64,000 bases of DNA from Candidatus Latescibacterota bacterium (GTDB lineage Bacteria; JAAXHH01): contig JAJEEG010000006.1 in NCBI GenBank assembly GCA_022821085.1, forward strand, positions 2,806,130 through 2,870,129, given 5' to 3'. Every line of letters starts with the position of its first letter. Position 1 is the first letter of the stretch. The notes under the pieces were generated by a model. That model was given only the letters and a program-made list of their open reading frames with translations. It was not told the DNA's origin and did no database searches. The position numbers and the translations under genes are program-made. Positions 18,311-27,099 of the stretch are shown here, piece after piece.

Positions 18311-19618
18311 ATGAACGAAGACAAGAGAAACGGCACTTACGCACTGGCCCCGGACCGCATCTGGGACGGCGTTTCCGACGAGACGCGAAGCGGTGTGGCC
18401 GTCGTGGTGAAGGACCGACTCATCGACGCGGTTATGCCCGTCTCCGAAGTCCCCGCCGGCATGGAGACCGCCGTCCTGCCGGAATGTACGCTCCTGCCGG
18501 GGCTGATGGACGCCCACGTCCACTACAGCTCCGTCATGGGACCGCCTTTCCTGGCTGCCGGGGTGACCACGATCCGCGACGTGGGCAACGAACTGGCCTG
18601 GATCCTGGGGGAGCGCGAGCGCCATGCAGAGGACCTCTCCGCCGGTCCCGCCATCCTGTGCTGCGGACACCTGCTCGACGGGCCCAGGGTCTACTGGCCC
18701 CAGTTGGGCCGCGCCCACGCCACCCCCGGCGAAATCGCCGATTCGGTCCGGCGGCACGTGGAAGCCGGAGTGGACCAGATCAAACTGTACGCGGGCGTGG
18801 AACCCCCGCTGCTGAAGGCGGCGGTCGACGCCGCCCATGCATCGGACAAATTCGTGGTCGCCCATCTGCAGGCGACCACCGCGGAGGATGCCGCGCGGAT
18901 GGGTCTGGACGAGTTCGAACACCTGGCCGGGTGCGGCGTGGCCTGGCGGGCGGCCTCCGAGGCGGAGGACGATCTCGTGATCGACCTGCTCCTGGAACGG
19001 GACGTGATCATCGATCCGACCCTGGTGGTCTGGGACCGGCTCGGGCGCGTCCTGGACCGCCCCTTCCATCACGACGCCCGGAGGGCCTGGGTCCACCCCC
19101 GCCACCTGGACATCTGGCAACGGTATCTCAGCCGTTTCGGACCCCCGGAGCACCGGTGGAGGTACCAGGGCGCCATGGTCCACCTGAAGCGGTTCCTGCG
19201 AAGGGCCCATGAGCGGGGGGTGACCGTTGCGCTGGGCACGGACACGCCCTTCCCCCACCTCGTGCCCGGGATGAGCGTGCATGACGAGCTCGCCATGTAC
19301 ACGGACGCCGGCATCCCGGCCGTGGACGCCCTGCGATCGGCCACTTCGATCAACGCCCGGGTCCTGGGCATCGACGGCCGGACCGGTTCGATCCGGCCGG
19401 GCCTGCGGGCCGACCTGGTGGCGGTCCGGGGGAACCCCCTCGAACGGATCGAGGATATCGAGAACGTACACTGCACGGTGCGCGAAGGACGGCGGTTCGA
19501 GCCGTCCACCCTGATGCGGGCCTTCAAGTCGACCTTGGACGGGGAGCCCGACGGCGCGGTCACCCGGGATCTGCTGGATTACGTCGACGGCAAACACGTG
19601 AATCGGCCGGCCTCATGA
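18311..19618 (+). CDS. amidohydrolase family protein (imidazolonepropionase/prolidase-like)
   Basis: A 435-residue metal-dependent hydrolase. Composite beta-sandwich residues at both ends flank a TIM barrel. Metal ligands visible are DAHVHYS (HxH, near residue 68), the Lys candidate in DQIKLYAGV (near 158), FVVAHLQAT (near 182), EHLAGC (near 206) and TDTPFPH near residue 316. SINARVLGIDGRTGSIRPGLRADLVAVRGNPL is the standard closing segment. The substrate is unknown; such proteins often cleave cyclic amides or dipeptides. The start codon lies in the divergent region shared with oadG. Its stop overlaps the next small gene in an ATGA arrangement. Confidence 0.85.
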   Translation: MNEDKRNGTYALAPDRIWDGVSDETRSGVAVVVKDRLIDAVMPVSEVPAGMETAVLPECTLLPGLMDAHVHYSSVMGPPFLAAGVTTIRDVGNELAWILGERERHAEDLSAGPAILCCGHLLDGPRVYWPQLGRAHATPGEIADSVRRHVEAGVDQIKLYAGVEPPLLKAAVDAAHASDKFVVAHLQATTAEDAARMGLDEFEHLAGCGVAWRAASEAEDDLVIDLLLERDVIIDPTLVVWDRLGRVLDRPFHHDARRAWVHPRHLDIWQRYLSRFGPPEHRWRYQGAMVHLKRFLRRAHERGVTVALGTDTPFPHLVPGMSVHDELAMYTDAGIPAVDALRSATSINARVLGIDGRTGSIRPGLRADLVAVRGNPLERIEDIENVHCTVREGRRFEPSTLMRAFKSTLDGEPDGAVTRDLLDYVDGKHVNRPAS

Positions 19619-19818
19619 AACGGATGATAAAGGATTTTCTGTTCTGCCTGATCATTGCCGCCGCCACCGCGGCCATCCCCGCGGCCGGCGTAAGCACGCT
19701 GCTGGCGATGACCGGGATCATCGAGGACGACCGGGCGTTGATCTGGATTTTCCTGGCCCTCGCCATACCCATTTTCGTTATTGCCTACATGCGCGTTACG
19801 AGAAACCCGCGCGGATGA
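19615..19818 (+). CDS. small two-helix membrane protein
   Basis: A 67-residue hypothetical protein. It has two hydrophobic helices (FLFCLIIAAATAAIPAAGV and IWIFLALAIPIFVIAYM) with a short acidic turn between, and basic residues at both ends. The ATG overlaps the amidohydrolase stop (ATGA), which supports real, coupled translation. No family is recognised. Confidence 0.6.
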   Translation: MKRMIKDFLFCLIIAAATAAIPAAGVSTLLAMTGIIEDDRALIWIFLALAIPIFVIAYMRVTRNPRG

Positions 19819-19908
19819 TCCGGAGTGAACAGGACAGGGCGAAGACGAACGAGCGCCCCCGGCCGGGACGCATTTGAATATACGGCCCACCACATGGAGG
19901 ACGGCAAC

Positions 19909-20448
19909 ATGACACACGAGACACAGGCGGCGACGCTGGGCGGTGGTTGCTTCTGGTGCCTGGAAGCGATCTACCAGCAGATCAAGGGTGTAACGAGCGT
20001 GGTATCGGGCTATGCCGGCGGCAGCGTGGACAACCCGGATTACAAGTCCGTATGCACCGGCGCCACGGGCCACGCCGAGGTCGTGCGGATCACCTTCGAT
20101 CCGGCCGCGATCAGCTACGCGGACCTCCTCCATATCTTCTGGCGCATACACGACCCGACTACGCTCAATCGGCAGGGCGGGGACGTCGGCACGCAGTATC
20201 GTTCGATCATCCTCTACCACGACGAAGAACAGAAGCGCGCGGCCGAGTATTCGAGGACGGAGGCCGACGCGTCGGACCTGTGGAGCGCGGCGATCGTTAC
20301 GGAGATCGAACCCCTCGAGGTTTTTTACGAGGCCGAAGCGTACCATCACGACTATTACCTCAACAATCCGCGGCAACCATACTGTTTCATGGTCATCGAC
20401 CCGAAGGTGGACAAGTTCAGAAAGTCCTTCCAGCACATGCTGTCGTGA
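19909..20448 (+). CDS. msrA: peptide-methionine (S)-S-oxide reductase
   Basis: A 179-residue enzyme repairing methionine-S-sulfoxide in proteins. The catalytic GGGCFWCLEA motif is at residues 10-19. The family blocks GYAGG, GHAEVVRITFDP, FWRIHDPTTLNRQGGDVGTQYRS and AEAYHHDYYLNNP follow in order. I start at the ATG at 19909, 12 bp after GGAGG; the frame stays open upstream to 19825 but that part is not conserved MsrA sequence. The downstream peptidase gene begins 15-20 bp after, or overlaps, the stop. Confidence 0.95.
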   Translation: MTHETQAATLGGGCFWCLEAIYQQIKGVTSVVSGYAGGSVDNPDYKSVCTGATGHAEVVRITFDPAAISYADLLHIFWRIHDPTTLNRQGGDVGTQYRSIILYHDEEQKRAAEYSRTEADASDLWSAAIVTEIEPLEVFYEAEAYHHDYYLNNPRQPYCFMVIDPKVDKFRKSFQHMLS

Positions 20449-20465
20449 ACCAGGAGCGCTTCTCC

Positions 20466-21935
20466 GTGCGCGTGGGCATCCTCTCGCTGATCCACGAATC
20501 CAATACGTTCAGCCACACGCCGACGACGCTGGACCTGTTCCGCCGGGACGGGATCCTGACGGGCGAAGCCGTCGCCGATCATTTCAGGGGCGGATTCCAC
20601 GAGATCAGCGGATTCCTGGAGGGACTGGACGACGCCCGCATCGATGCCGTGCCGTTGTTCTACGCGTCCACCCCGCCATCCGGCCGGATCACGCAAGAGA
20701 CCTGCGACGCGCTGATCGAGATGATGTTCGCGCAGCTCGCGGGCGCGGGGCCGCTCGACGGCCTGCTGGTCGCGCCCCACGGCGCCAATGCGGGCGAGGG
20801 TGCGGATTACCACGATCTGGACGGGTGCTGGCTGACCCGGTTGCGCGGGGAGATCGGGCCGGACATCCCGGTCATCTGCACCATCGATCCCCACGCCAAT
20901 CTATCCCCGCGCATGGTCGCGGCCTGCGACGCCACCATCGCCTACCGCACCAACCCGCACCTGGACCAGAAGCAGCGGGGCCTTGAGGCCGCGGCGCTCA
21001 TGGCCCGGACCCTGTCGGGGGAGGTTCGTCCCGTGCAGGCGGCGGCTTTCCCGCCGGTGGCCATCGGCATCGAGCGCCAGGACACGTCCTCGCCGCCCTG
21101 CCGGCCCCTTTACGAAAAAGCGGACGCATGGCTGGAGGCGACCGGCGTCCTGTCGAACAGCGTCGTCCTCGGGTTTCCCTACGCGGACGTGCCGGAAATG
21201 GGTTCGGCCTTCATCGCTGTGACCGACGGCGATCCCGATCTGGCCCGGCGCATCGCGGACGATCTCGCCGGTTACCTGGTGGCGCACCGGGACGAATTCG
21301 TCGGCGAGTTCATTTCCATCCCCGAAGCCGTCGATGCCGCGCTGGACGGCGAGGGGCCCGTGTGCCTGCTCGACATGGGCGACAACGTGGGCGGCGGTTC
21401 GGCGGCGGACGGCACGCTCATTGCCCACGAGGTGTTGAGGCGCGGGGAGGTGAAGACCTTCCTCTGCCTGTACGATCCCGTATCCGTCGAGCGGGCCGTT
21501 GCCGCGGGCGTGGGCGCGAGGATTACGCTGGACATGGGCGGCAAGACGGACGACCGGCACGGTCCGCCCATCCGGACCGAAGTGCGGGTGCTGGGGATCC
21601 ACGAAGGACGCTTCACCGAATCCGCCGTGCGCCACGGCGGCCGGACGGACTTCTACATGGGCCGGACCGCCGTGGTTACCGCGGACGGGGGACTGACAGC
21701 GAGCCTGACGTCGCTGCGCACGGTGCCGGTCAGCCTCGGCATGATGACCAGCATTGGCCTGGACCCGGCCGACTTCCACGTGCTCATCGCCAAGGGCGTC
21801 CACGCGCCCACGGCGGCCTACGCGCCCGTGAGCAAGCGGCTGATCAGGGTGGATACGCCCGGCGCCACGACCGCGGACATGCGGCGGTTCGACTTCCGGT
21901 ACCGGCGGCGGCCGCTCTATCCGTTCGAGGAATGA
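20466..21935 (+). CDS. M81 family metallopeptidase (microcystinase MlrC-like)
   Basis: A 489-residue protein, starting at the GTG at 20466 with AGGAG nine bases upstream. Another GTG at 20445 overlaps msrA and is possible. The frame continues upstream only as an out-of-frame shadow of msrA. Family marks are VGILSLIHESNTFSHTPT at the start, VAPHGANAGEGADYHDLDG (near 105) and CTIDPHANLSPRM (near 140), containing the probable zinc ligands, and the C-terminal MlrC region with LLDMGDNVGGGSAADGT (near 300). MlrC cleaves small linear peptides, but most relatives, like this one, have unknown substrates. Related enzymes often sit beside amidohydrolases. Confidence 0.85.
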   Translation: MRVGILSLIHESNTFSHTPTTLDLFRRDGILTGEAVADHFRGGFHEISGFLEGLDDARIDAVPLFYASTPPSGRITQETCDALIEMMFAQLAGAGPLDGLLVAPHGANAGEGADYHDLDGCWLTRLRGEIGPDIPVICTIDPHANLSPRMVAACDATIAYRTNPHLDQKQRGLEAAALMARTLSGEVRPVQAAAFPPVAIGIERQDTSSPPCRPLYEKADAWLEATGVLSNSVVLGFPYADVPEMGSAFIAVTDGDPDLARRIADDLAGYLVAHRDEFVGEFISIPEAVDAALDGEGPVCLLDMGDNVGGGSAADGTLIAHEVLRRGEVKTFLCLYDPVSVERAVAAGVGARITLDMGGKTDDRHGPPIRTEVRVLGIHEGRFTESAVRHGGRTDFYMGRTAVVTADGGLTASLTSLRTVPVSLGMMTSIGLDPADFHVLIAKGVHAPTAAYAPVSKRLIRVDTPGATTADMRRFDFRYRRRPLYPFEE

Positions 21936-22014
21936 TCCTGCGGCCTCGAGGCGGCGTCGCCGAACCGGTCCTCGCGGCGGCCGACGAGGCGGCCGTTGAG
22001 GCGGTCCGTATAAC

Positions 22015-22043
22015 TTGACAGCAAATGTCCACGTGTTTATGGT
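22015..22043 (+). promoter_or_regulatory. sigma70-type promoter upstream of the PhyH gene
   Basis: TTGACA at 22015-22020, a 17-bp spacer and TATGGT at 22038-22043. The leader to the start codon would be about 155 bases and includes the 21-bp repeats. Confidence 0.5.
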
Positions 22044-22137
22044 CTAGTCGAAATTCGCAGAGTGAACCCCAAGTGGCCGGTTTACGACCGTTACGAGACT
22101 GACGCGCGACCGGCCGGATCACCGATTCCTGGATTAG

Positions 22138-22200
22138 GCCGCGGCGTACAAGAATTAAGCCGCGGCGAACAAGGACTTGGCAGCGGCGTACAAGGAGCGA
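22138..22200. repeat. three tandem 21-bp repeats before a PhyH gene
   Basis: Three copies of exactly 21 bp (22138-22158, 22159-22179, 22180-22200) share the core GC(C/A)GCGGCG(T/A)ACAAG. The third copy ends in AAGGAGCGA and so contains the ribosome site of the following gene. In the first two copies the equivalent bases are AAGAATTAA and AAGGACTTG. Confidence 0.85.
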
Positions 22201-22204
22201 CCAG

Positions 22205-22954
22205 GTGAAAGATCTGAACGAAAAACTGGATCAACTGGAACGGGACGGTTTCGTGCTCCTCAAGGGCGCCTTGTCCCCGGAGGAAACCGAGCAGGTGCGG
22301 TCCCGGATATTCCACGCGAAGGAACAGGGCTGGGAAGAAGGTTTGAACGCGGTCGGGAACATGTGGTTCGACACCCTGCTCGACCGGGAACCCGACGTCT
22401 TCGCCCCGCTCGTGGGCCATCCGAGCGTGGCCCCGCTGCTCTACGCCATGATGGGCAAGCAGTGCCAGCTCCGCAGCTTTCGGGCCCACATCAACCCCGG
22501 CGCCTACACCCAGGAATGGCACATGGACTTCTACGGCTACTGGAACGAAAAGCGGGAGACGGAAAAACGCAGGCTGGCCGTGCAGCCCAGCAGCGTGAAC
22601 ACGACCTTCTACTTCCAGGACAACCTCCCGGGCCAGGGCAATCTCCGTTTCGTCAAGAACGGACATCTCGCCGAGCCGCCCCACCTGTATCCCCGGATCG
22701 ACCACGTCGCCTTCGAAGAATGGTGTTACGCCCAGGAACATGTCGTGCTGCACCCCATGGCCGGCGACGCGGTCGTCTTCCTCAGCCACATCCCCCACCA
22801 GGGCGCCAAGGAAGACGACGACATGGAACGGTGCAACGTGGTCTGCCACTACCAGACCTGCCCGATGTACGAAGGCGTCTGGTACGTCTCCAGTCCCCGT
22901 CCCTTCAACGGGTCCTTTCCCTTTCACAAGACCGCGCCGGCGGGGATGAACTGA
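22205..22954 (+). CDS. phytanoyl-CoA dioxygenase (PhyH) family 2-oxoglutarate/Fe(II) oxygenase
   Basis: A 249-residue non-haem iron oxygenase with a GTG start at 22205, 8-9 bp after AAGGAG. The N-terminus LERDGFVLLKGALSPEE is the usual PhyH opening. The iron ligands are HMD in QEWHMDFYGYW (near residue 107) and the distal His in FLSHIPHQGA (near 198). An Arg-rich sequence binding 2-oxoglutarate would lie 10-14 residues after. The substrate is unknown; PhyH relatives hydroxylate acyl-CoAs, amino acids or natural products. It is the first of three PhyH genes in the window. Confidence 0.85.
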   Translation: MKDLNEKLDQLERDGFVLLKGALSPEETEQVRSRIFHAKEQGWEEGLNAVGNMWFDTLLDREPDVFAPLVGHPSVAPLLYAMMGKQCQLRSFRAHINPGAYTQEWHMDFYGYWNEKRETEKRRLAVQPSSVNTTFYFQDNLPGQGNLRFVKNGHLAEPPHLYPRIDHVAFEEWCYAQEHVVLHPMAGDAVVFLSHIPHQGAKEDDDMERCNVVCHYQTCPMYEGVWYVSSPRPFNGSFPFHKTAPAGMN

Positions 22955-22972
22955 CCTTCGCGACAAAATCCG

Positions 22973-23001
22973 TTGACACGGCGAAACCCGCCCCTTAGAA
23001 T
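22973..23001 (+). promoter_or_regulatory. sigma70-type promoter for the HU-family gene
   Basis: TTGACA at 22973-22978, a 17-bp spacer and TAGAAT at 22996-23001, about 80 bp before the ATG. It is one of the best matches in the window. Confidence 0.7.
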
Positions 23002-23085
23002 ACGTGCGGCGTTGTTAAGTTGAATTAATGCAAAGGGATAGCGTCCGATACGTACCGGTGTCCCGATTGCCGGGAGGAGGCCTTC

Positions 23086-23382
23086 ATGACCACCACCAAG
23101 AAAGAATTGGTGGAACTGATCAGCAAGCGTCTGGGGCTCAAGAAAGAACAGGTGTTTCCAGTGGTCGACCAGACGTTCGTGGCCATGCGGGACTCCCTGA
23201 TCGAGGGAGACCGGATTGAAATCAGGGGATTCGGGGTCTTCGAGGTCAAGGACACAAAAGCCCGCACTTCCGCGCGCAATCCCCGCACAAGCGATATCGT
23301 TTACGTCCCGGCCGGCAAGAAGACCCGTTTCAAGCCCGGGAAACTGTTGAAAGAAGCCCTGCGGGTCCCCTTAGATGACTGA
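23086..23382 (+). CDS. HU/IHF-family DNA-binding protein
   Basis: A 98-residue nucleoid protein. MTTTKKELVELISKRLGLKK is the N-terminal helix pair. IEIRGFGVFEVKDTKARTSARNPRT carries the beta-arm with the Asn-Pro DNA-intercalating tip, and VYVPAGKKTRFKPGKLLKEAL closes the fold. Dimers bend DNA in the nucleoid. GGGAGGAGG precedes the start. Sequence alone does not separate HU from IHF subunits. The downstream TPR gene begins inside its last codons (8-bp overlap). Confidence 0.93.
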   Translation: MTTTKKELVELISKRLGLKKEQVFPVVDQTFVAMRDSLIEGDRIEIRGFGVFEVKDTKARTSARNPRTSDIVYVPAGKKTRFKPGKLLKEALRVPLDD

Positions 23383-24247
23383 AATAAAGACGGACTGCAG
23401 CGCCCCCGCCATCCTGTCGACTTCTGGTATATACACCCGTCTGCTTCTGTTTCTTTGGCTGTTGTGCCTGAGTCCGTTCCTGAACGTCCAGGCCGCGCAA
23501 CTTGCGCAGGCCGTCCAGGTCGCGCACCAGGACACTACCGCCGGCGCAGTACCGCCCCAGATCCCCTCCATATCGCTGGAACAAGCCGTCGCCCTTTACG
23601 AATCCGGCCGGAACGACCAGGCGCGCGAAGCCTTCCTGCGCATGCTGGACGACCAGCCTGAAGAGCCGGTCGTCCTGTACCACCTGGGACGCCTGGATCC
23701 GGACCGGGAGGCGGCCGAGCAGTATTTCCTGAAGGTCCTGCTGCACGGCTCAGAACACCCACTCGCGGACGACGCGCTGCTGGAAGTCTCCCGCATCCAG
23801 ATCGCCCTGGAACGACATGACGACGCGGTGAACGCCTGCAACCGGCTCCTGTCGGCCTATCCCGACTCGGACCTGGAGGATGAAGCGCGCTTCCTGCTGG
23901 GGCAGGCGCTTCTTGCCGGAAGGCGGCCTGAACTGTCGCGCATGGTCTTCCAGCAGCTGCTTTCTTCCGAGCCTGATTCGACGCTCGTACGGCCGGCGCG
24001 ACTCGCCATCGCGGAGAGCTACCGCGCGCAGGAGGATTTCATTGAAGCCGCCCGCCAATACCTCAAGTTCGAGATCGATTTTCAGGGCTTGGAAGGGCTC
24101 GAGACGGTCCTGTGGCAGGCGGGGCAATGCCTCGAAGCCGCGGGACGCAACGTCGAGGCCGGTTTCGTGTATCAGCGGTTGATCAAGCGGTATCCCGATT
24201 CTCCGGAGGCGAACCGCGCCCGGGTGGAAAGGCCCCTGCTCGAATAG
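23375..24247 (+). CDS. exported tetratricopeptide-repeat protein (BamD/CpoB-like)
   Basis: A 290-residue protein with a signal-type N-terminus: a hydrophobic RLLLFLWLLCLSPFLNVQA stretch at about residues 22-40. Four or five TPR-like helix pairs follow, for example SLEQAVALYESGRNDQAREAF, LEVSRIQIALERHDDAVNACNRLLSAYPDS and GQCLEAAGRNVEAGFVYQRLIKRYPDSPEA. The YPDSD/YPDSPEA ends of each pair are the pattern seen in BamD and CpoB. A role in envelope assembly is plausible but not shown. Start overlap with the HU gene suggests coupled translation. It converges on the M1 peptidase gene. Confidence 0.7.
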   Translation: MTEIKTDCSAPAILSTSGIYTRLLLFLWLLCLSPFLNVQAAQLAQAVQVAHQDTTAGAVPPQIPSISLEQAVALYESGRNDQAREAFLRMLDDQPEEPVVLYHLGRLDPDREAAEQYFLKVLLHGSEHPLADDALLEVSRIQIALERHDDAVNACNRLLSAYPDSDLEDEARFLLGQALLAGRRPELSRMVFQQLLSSEPDSTLVRPARLAIAESYRAQEDFIEAARQYLKFEIDFQGLEGLETVLWQAGQCLEAAGRNVEAGFVYQRLIKRYPDSPEANRARVERPLLE

Positions 24248-24327
24248 CGATGCGGCCGGCACTATCGGCCGGCATTATCGGGCCGGAACGACCCAGGTGC
24301 GGCGCGACCGGTGCGGCGCGTTCAGCG

Positions 24328-27069
24328 CTATCGGGCCGCCTTGAAGTACACCGAGAAATCCGGCGCGATGTCGATGCGCTTCGCCCTGTCCGGCAACACA
24401 TACTCGAAGGTCTGACGCCTTTTGGTATTCCAGATCTCCCGCACGATCCGGTCGCCGTTTTCCAACTCAATGACCAGGGGCACGATCGCATGGAATACAC
24501 GGCCTTCCTGTTCCTGCAATAACTGTCCGCGCACCGTGAACCCGTTGCCGGTTCCCGCGCCGCCCGCTTCACTGCCGGCATGATACACCCGGTAGACCGG
24601 ATAACCCGTGTCCCGGATCCACTGGTCGAAGAACCAGTCCATCTCCCTGCCCGTTTCCGTTTCCACCGCGGCCGCGAAGTCCGCCGTCGTAACCAGCTTG
24701 CCCGCGTATTGCCGGCAGAACCGTGATAGCACGTTCATGAAGTGCTCGTCGCCGATAGTGTGGCGCAGCATGTGGAGTACCATGGCGCCCTTCTCGTAGA
24801 CGACGGCCTGGTAGTGCTCCCCGAGCCGCATGCCCAGGTCGATCGCACCGTTCCGATCGGCGAACAGGGCCTGGTCCGTGTGCCGTTTCAGCATCTCGCG
24901 GAACGCTTCGGGACCGGTCTCACTTTCGATGTACAGGTCCGCCGCATAGGTCGCCATGGCCTCCGAAAGCCAGGCGTCGCGGTACGTCTTCGGGACCACA
25001 GTGCCGCCCCACCACTGGTGGGCGAGTTCATGGGCCAGGAACCCGCGGAAGAGGTGTTGCACTTCCGTGTACATGTGGGCGTGCAGGTTCGCTTCCAGGC
25101 TGAAGGCATCCTGGAAGTACAGTCCCCACAACATCAGCATCGACGGCAGGGCCCGCCCGAAGGCATAGTCGTCCGGCATCTGGACGATGTCTAGCTTTTC
25201 GTAGGGGTAGGGACCGAAGATCCCGCCGAAGTAGTCCAGCGCGGGGCCGATGTGCGTGAGGATCCGCGCCGTGTTCGACTCGGACGCGCGCCGGTCTTCG
25301 TCCACGCTGAGGATCACGTCGATGCCACCCGCGGAGACCGTGCGGGTACGGTTCTCGGAGATCGTCATGCCAAGTGAGGACACGGGCCGTGTCCGCTGCC
25401 AGCGTGTGACGCGCCTATCGTCCTCCGCATCGCTGGCCACAGGGGCGCCGACCGTCGCCACCGTCAACTTTTCCGGATAGCGCAGTTCCAGGTCGAAAGT
25501 GTACTGATCCTCGTTGGAATGAACGGGGAGCCACTGCTGGTTGGTCAACAGGCCGAAGAAACCGCCGCCGCCCCGGAAGACGTCGCCCTCGTACCAGAGG
25601 GTCAGCGTGGTGGTGCTGTCCCGCGGCACCGGCTGCCGGAACGGAACCGTGAGCCAGGTGCCCTGCCGCGTGAACAGCGCGCCGTCGCCGCCGGCGTAGT
25701 CCACGCGGTAGACTTCGAGATCCGGGTTCAGCGTGAAAGTCGCCGCGGTAAGCGGGTCCGCCCGGGACGTGATTTCCAGGGTCGTCTTCATGCGCATGCG
25801 CCGGCCGCCATGCTCCAGGGACCCCGCGATTTCGTAGTGGTCCAGGGACAGCAGCGGCCCCTGGGGCGTCTCTTCCTCCGCGGCACGGTCGGACGGGCTC
25901 TCCGCGGCGCGGCCGAAAGGTTCCTCCGGTCCCGGTGAGAAACGGCACCAGACCACGGGCGGACTGATCTCCGGGTTCCTGGGAAACCCGCTCTTCTGGA
26001 TCAGGCTGACCGATTCCGATTCATAAGGGCTGTTCGTATAGACGAGCCACCGGTCCGAGTCCGCGAGATCGATCTCCGCCTGCAGGAAATCCGGATGGGT
26101 GTGGGCGAGAGAGAAACGTTCCCGGGCGGGTTTCATGTCCAGCAGGTTGTCCCGGTCGACGCGGTTCAGCAGCGCCTTCGCCCGGTCGAATGCCCGCCCG
26201 CCCCTGACGCGCGAAAGCGCCACGCCTTCCACCAGGTGCTCATATCCCCCGGGCGACAGGACCAGCACCATCCGGTCGAATCCCGTCGTGTAGGAATCGC
26301 CGGTCGTGCGGGCGTACTTGTTCATCTGGTGACGTTCGACGCGGTCCGGCGGCGTAAAGGTGAATCGCCCCGCGCCCACGAGGACCGCGCGCCCGATCCG
26401 GTCTCCGGAGAAACCGGGCATCAGCAAACCGTCTTCGATCTCGAACACACCGGCGGGCCGCTCGATCGTCAGGTGGTCGAAAGCGTAGACCTCGTCCTCG
26501 CGCAGGGAGAACCGGAAGCCGAGGTGGGCCGCCAGCAGCGGTTCGAACTGTTCGGCCCTCCAGCCATCCCCATGTTGCGCGAAACGGACGTCCCACAGTT
26601 CGGCCGAAAGCCGCTCTTCCTCTTCGAAGAAGACATTCAGCCGTACTTCGGGGCGGGCGAGGAGGCTGTCCAACGCATGGCGCTCCCTCAGCCTGATCCT
26701 GGCGTCGCCGTACCGTTCGGCCAGGGAAGGATCGCCTTCGCCGAGGACCTCTTCGAGGGGGTGCTCGCCAACTGGCCGGTCATTCATTAGCCGGACCAGT
26801 TCCGCCAGGGCCGCTTCGATGGACGGGCCGGGGATGGCGGAACGGTCGGCGGCGCTGTCTTCAATCGCAGGATCTTCGATCGCGGCGTCTGCCGGATGCG
26901 GAGTTTCGGCGGCGCGGTCGACAGCCGCCTGACCTTCGACGGCCTGAGGAAGTGGTGCCGCCGCGCTGACGACTGGGATATCGGATGCGAGGGAGAAGAA
27001 GTTGAAAAGCAGGCCGGACAGAAGGGTGGGCAACAACCGGGAAGACGGACGTGGGGAGAAGGCGATCAT
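24328..27069 (-). CDS. M1-family-like zinc metallopeptidase (gluzincin)
   Basis: A 913-residue exported peptidase with an N-terminal hydrophobic signal (LLPTLLSGLLFNFFSLASDI). The zinc site is HELAHQWWGG (HExxH, near residue 697) plus the downstream Glu in WLSEAMATYAADLY, as in M1 enzymes. The exopeptidase GAMEN motif expected about 30-60 residues before HExxH is absent; the matching place reads FGRALPSMLML. Alpha-amino-group recognition may therefore differ. Residues 1-400 are a long N-terminal region unlike classical PepN, including an Ala/Asp/Pro repeat near residues 55-80. It ends the DUF512-der-merR-peptidase run. Confidence 0.8.
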   Translation of the reverse strand: MIAFSPRPSSRLLPTLLSGLLFNFFSLASDIPVVSAAAPLPQAVEGQAAVDRAAETPHPADAAIEDPAIEDSAADRSAIPGPSIEAALAELVRLMNDRPVGEHPLEEVLGEGDPSLAERYGDARIRLRERHALDSLLARPEVRLNVFFEEEERLSAELWDVRFAQHGDGWRAEQFEPLLAAHLGFRFSLREDEVYAFDHLTIERPAGVFEIEDGLLMPGFSGDRIGRAVLVGAGRFTFTPPDRVERHQMNKYARTTGDSYTTGFDRMVLVLSPGGYEHLVEGVALSRVRGGRAFDRAKALLNRVDRDNLLDMKPARERFSLAHTHPDFLQAEIDLADSDRWLVYTNSPYESESVSLIQKSGFPRNPEISPPVVWCRFSPGPEEPFGRAAESPSDRAAEEETPQGPLLSLDHYEIAGSLEHGGRRMRMKTTLEITSRADPLTAATFTLNPDLEVYRVDYAGGDGALFTRQGTWLTVPFRQPVPRDSTTTLTLWYEGDVFRGGGGFFGLLTNQQWLPVHSNEDQYTFDLELRYPEKLTVATVGAPVASDAEDDRRVTRWQRTRPVSSLGMTISENRTRTVSAGGIDVILSVDEDRRASESNTARILTHIGPALDYFGGIFGPYPYEKLDIVQMPDDYAFGRALPSMLMLWGLYFQDAFSLEANLHAHMYTEVQHLFRGFLAHELAHQWWGGTVVPKTYRDAWLSEAMATYAADLYIESETGPEAFREMLKRHTDQALFADRNGAIDLGMRLGEHYQAVVYEKGAMVLHMLRHTIGDEHFMNVLSRFCRQYAGKLVTTADFAAAVETETGREMDWFFDQWIRDTGYPVYRVYHAGSEAGGAGTGNGFTVRGQLLQEQEGRVFHAIVPLVIELENGDRIVREIWNTKRRQTFEYVLPDRAKRIDIAPDFSVYFKAAR

Positions 27070-27099
27070 GACCGTTTCATAAACGAGGAATGCATGACC

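Noticed and set aside
19947-20465. N-terminal 170-residue extension of the M81 peptidase
   Set aside because: The stretch is an out-of-frame shadow of msrA; the conserved peptidase sequence starts at a GTG with its own ribosome site.
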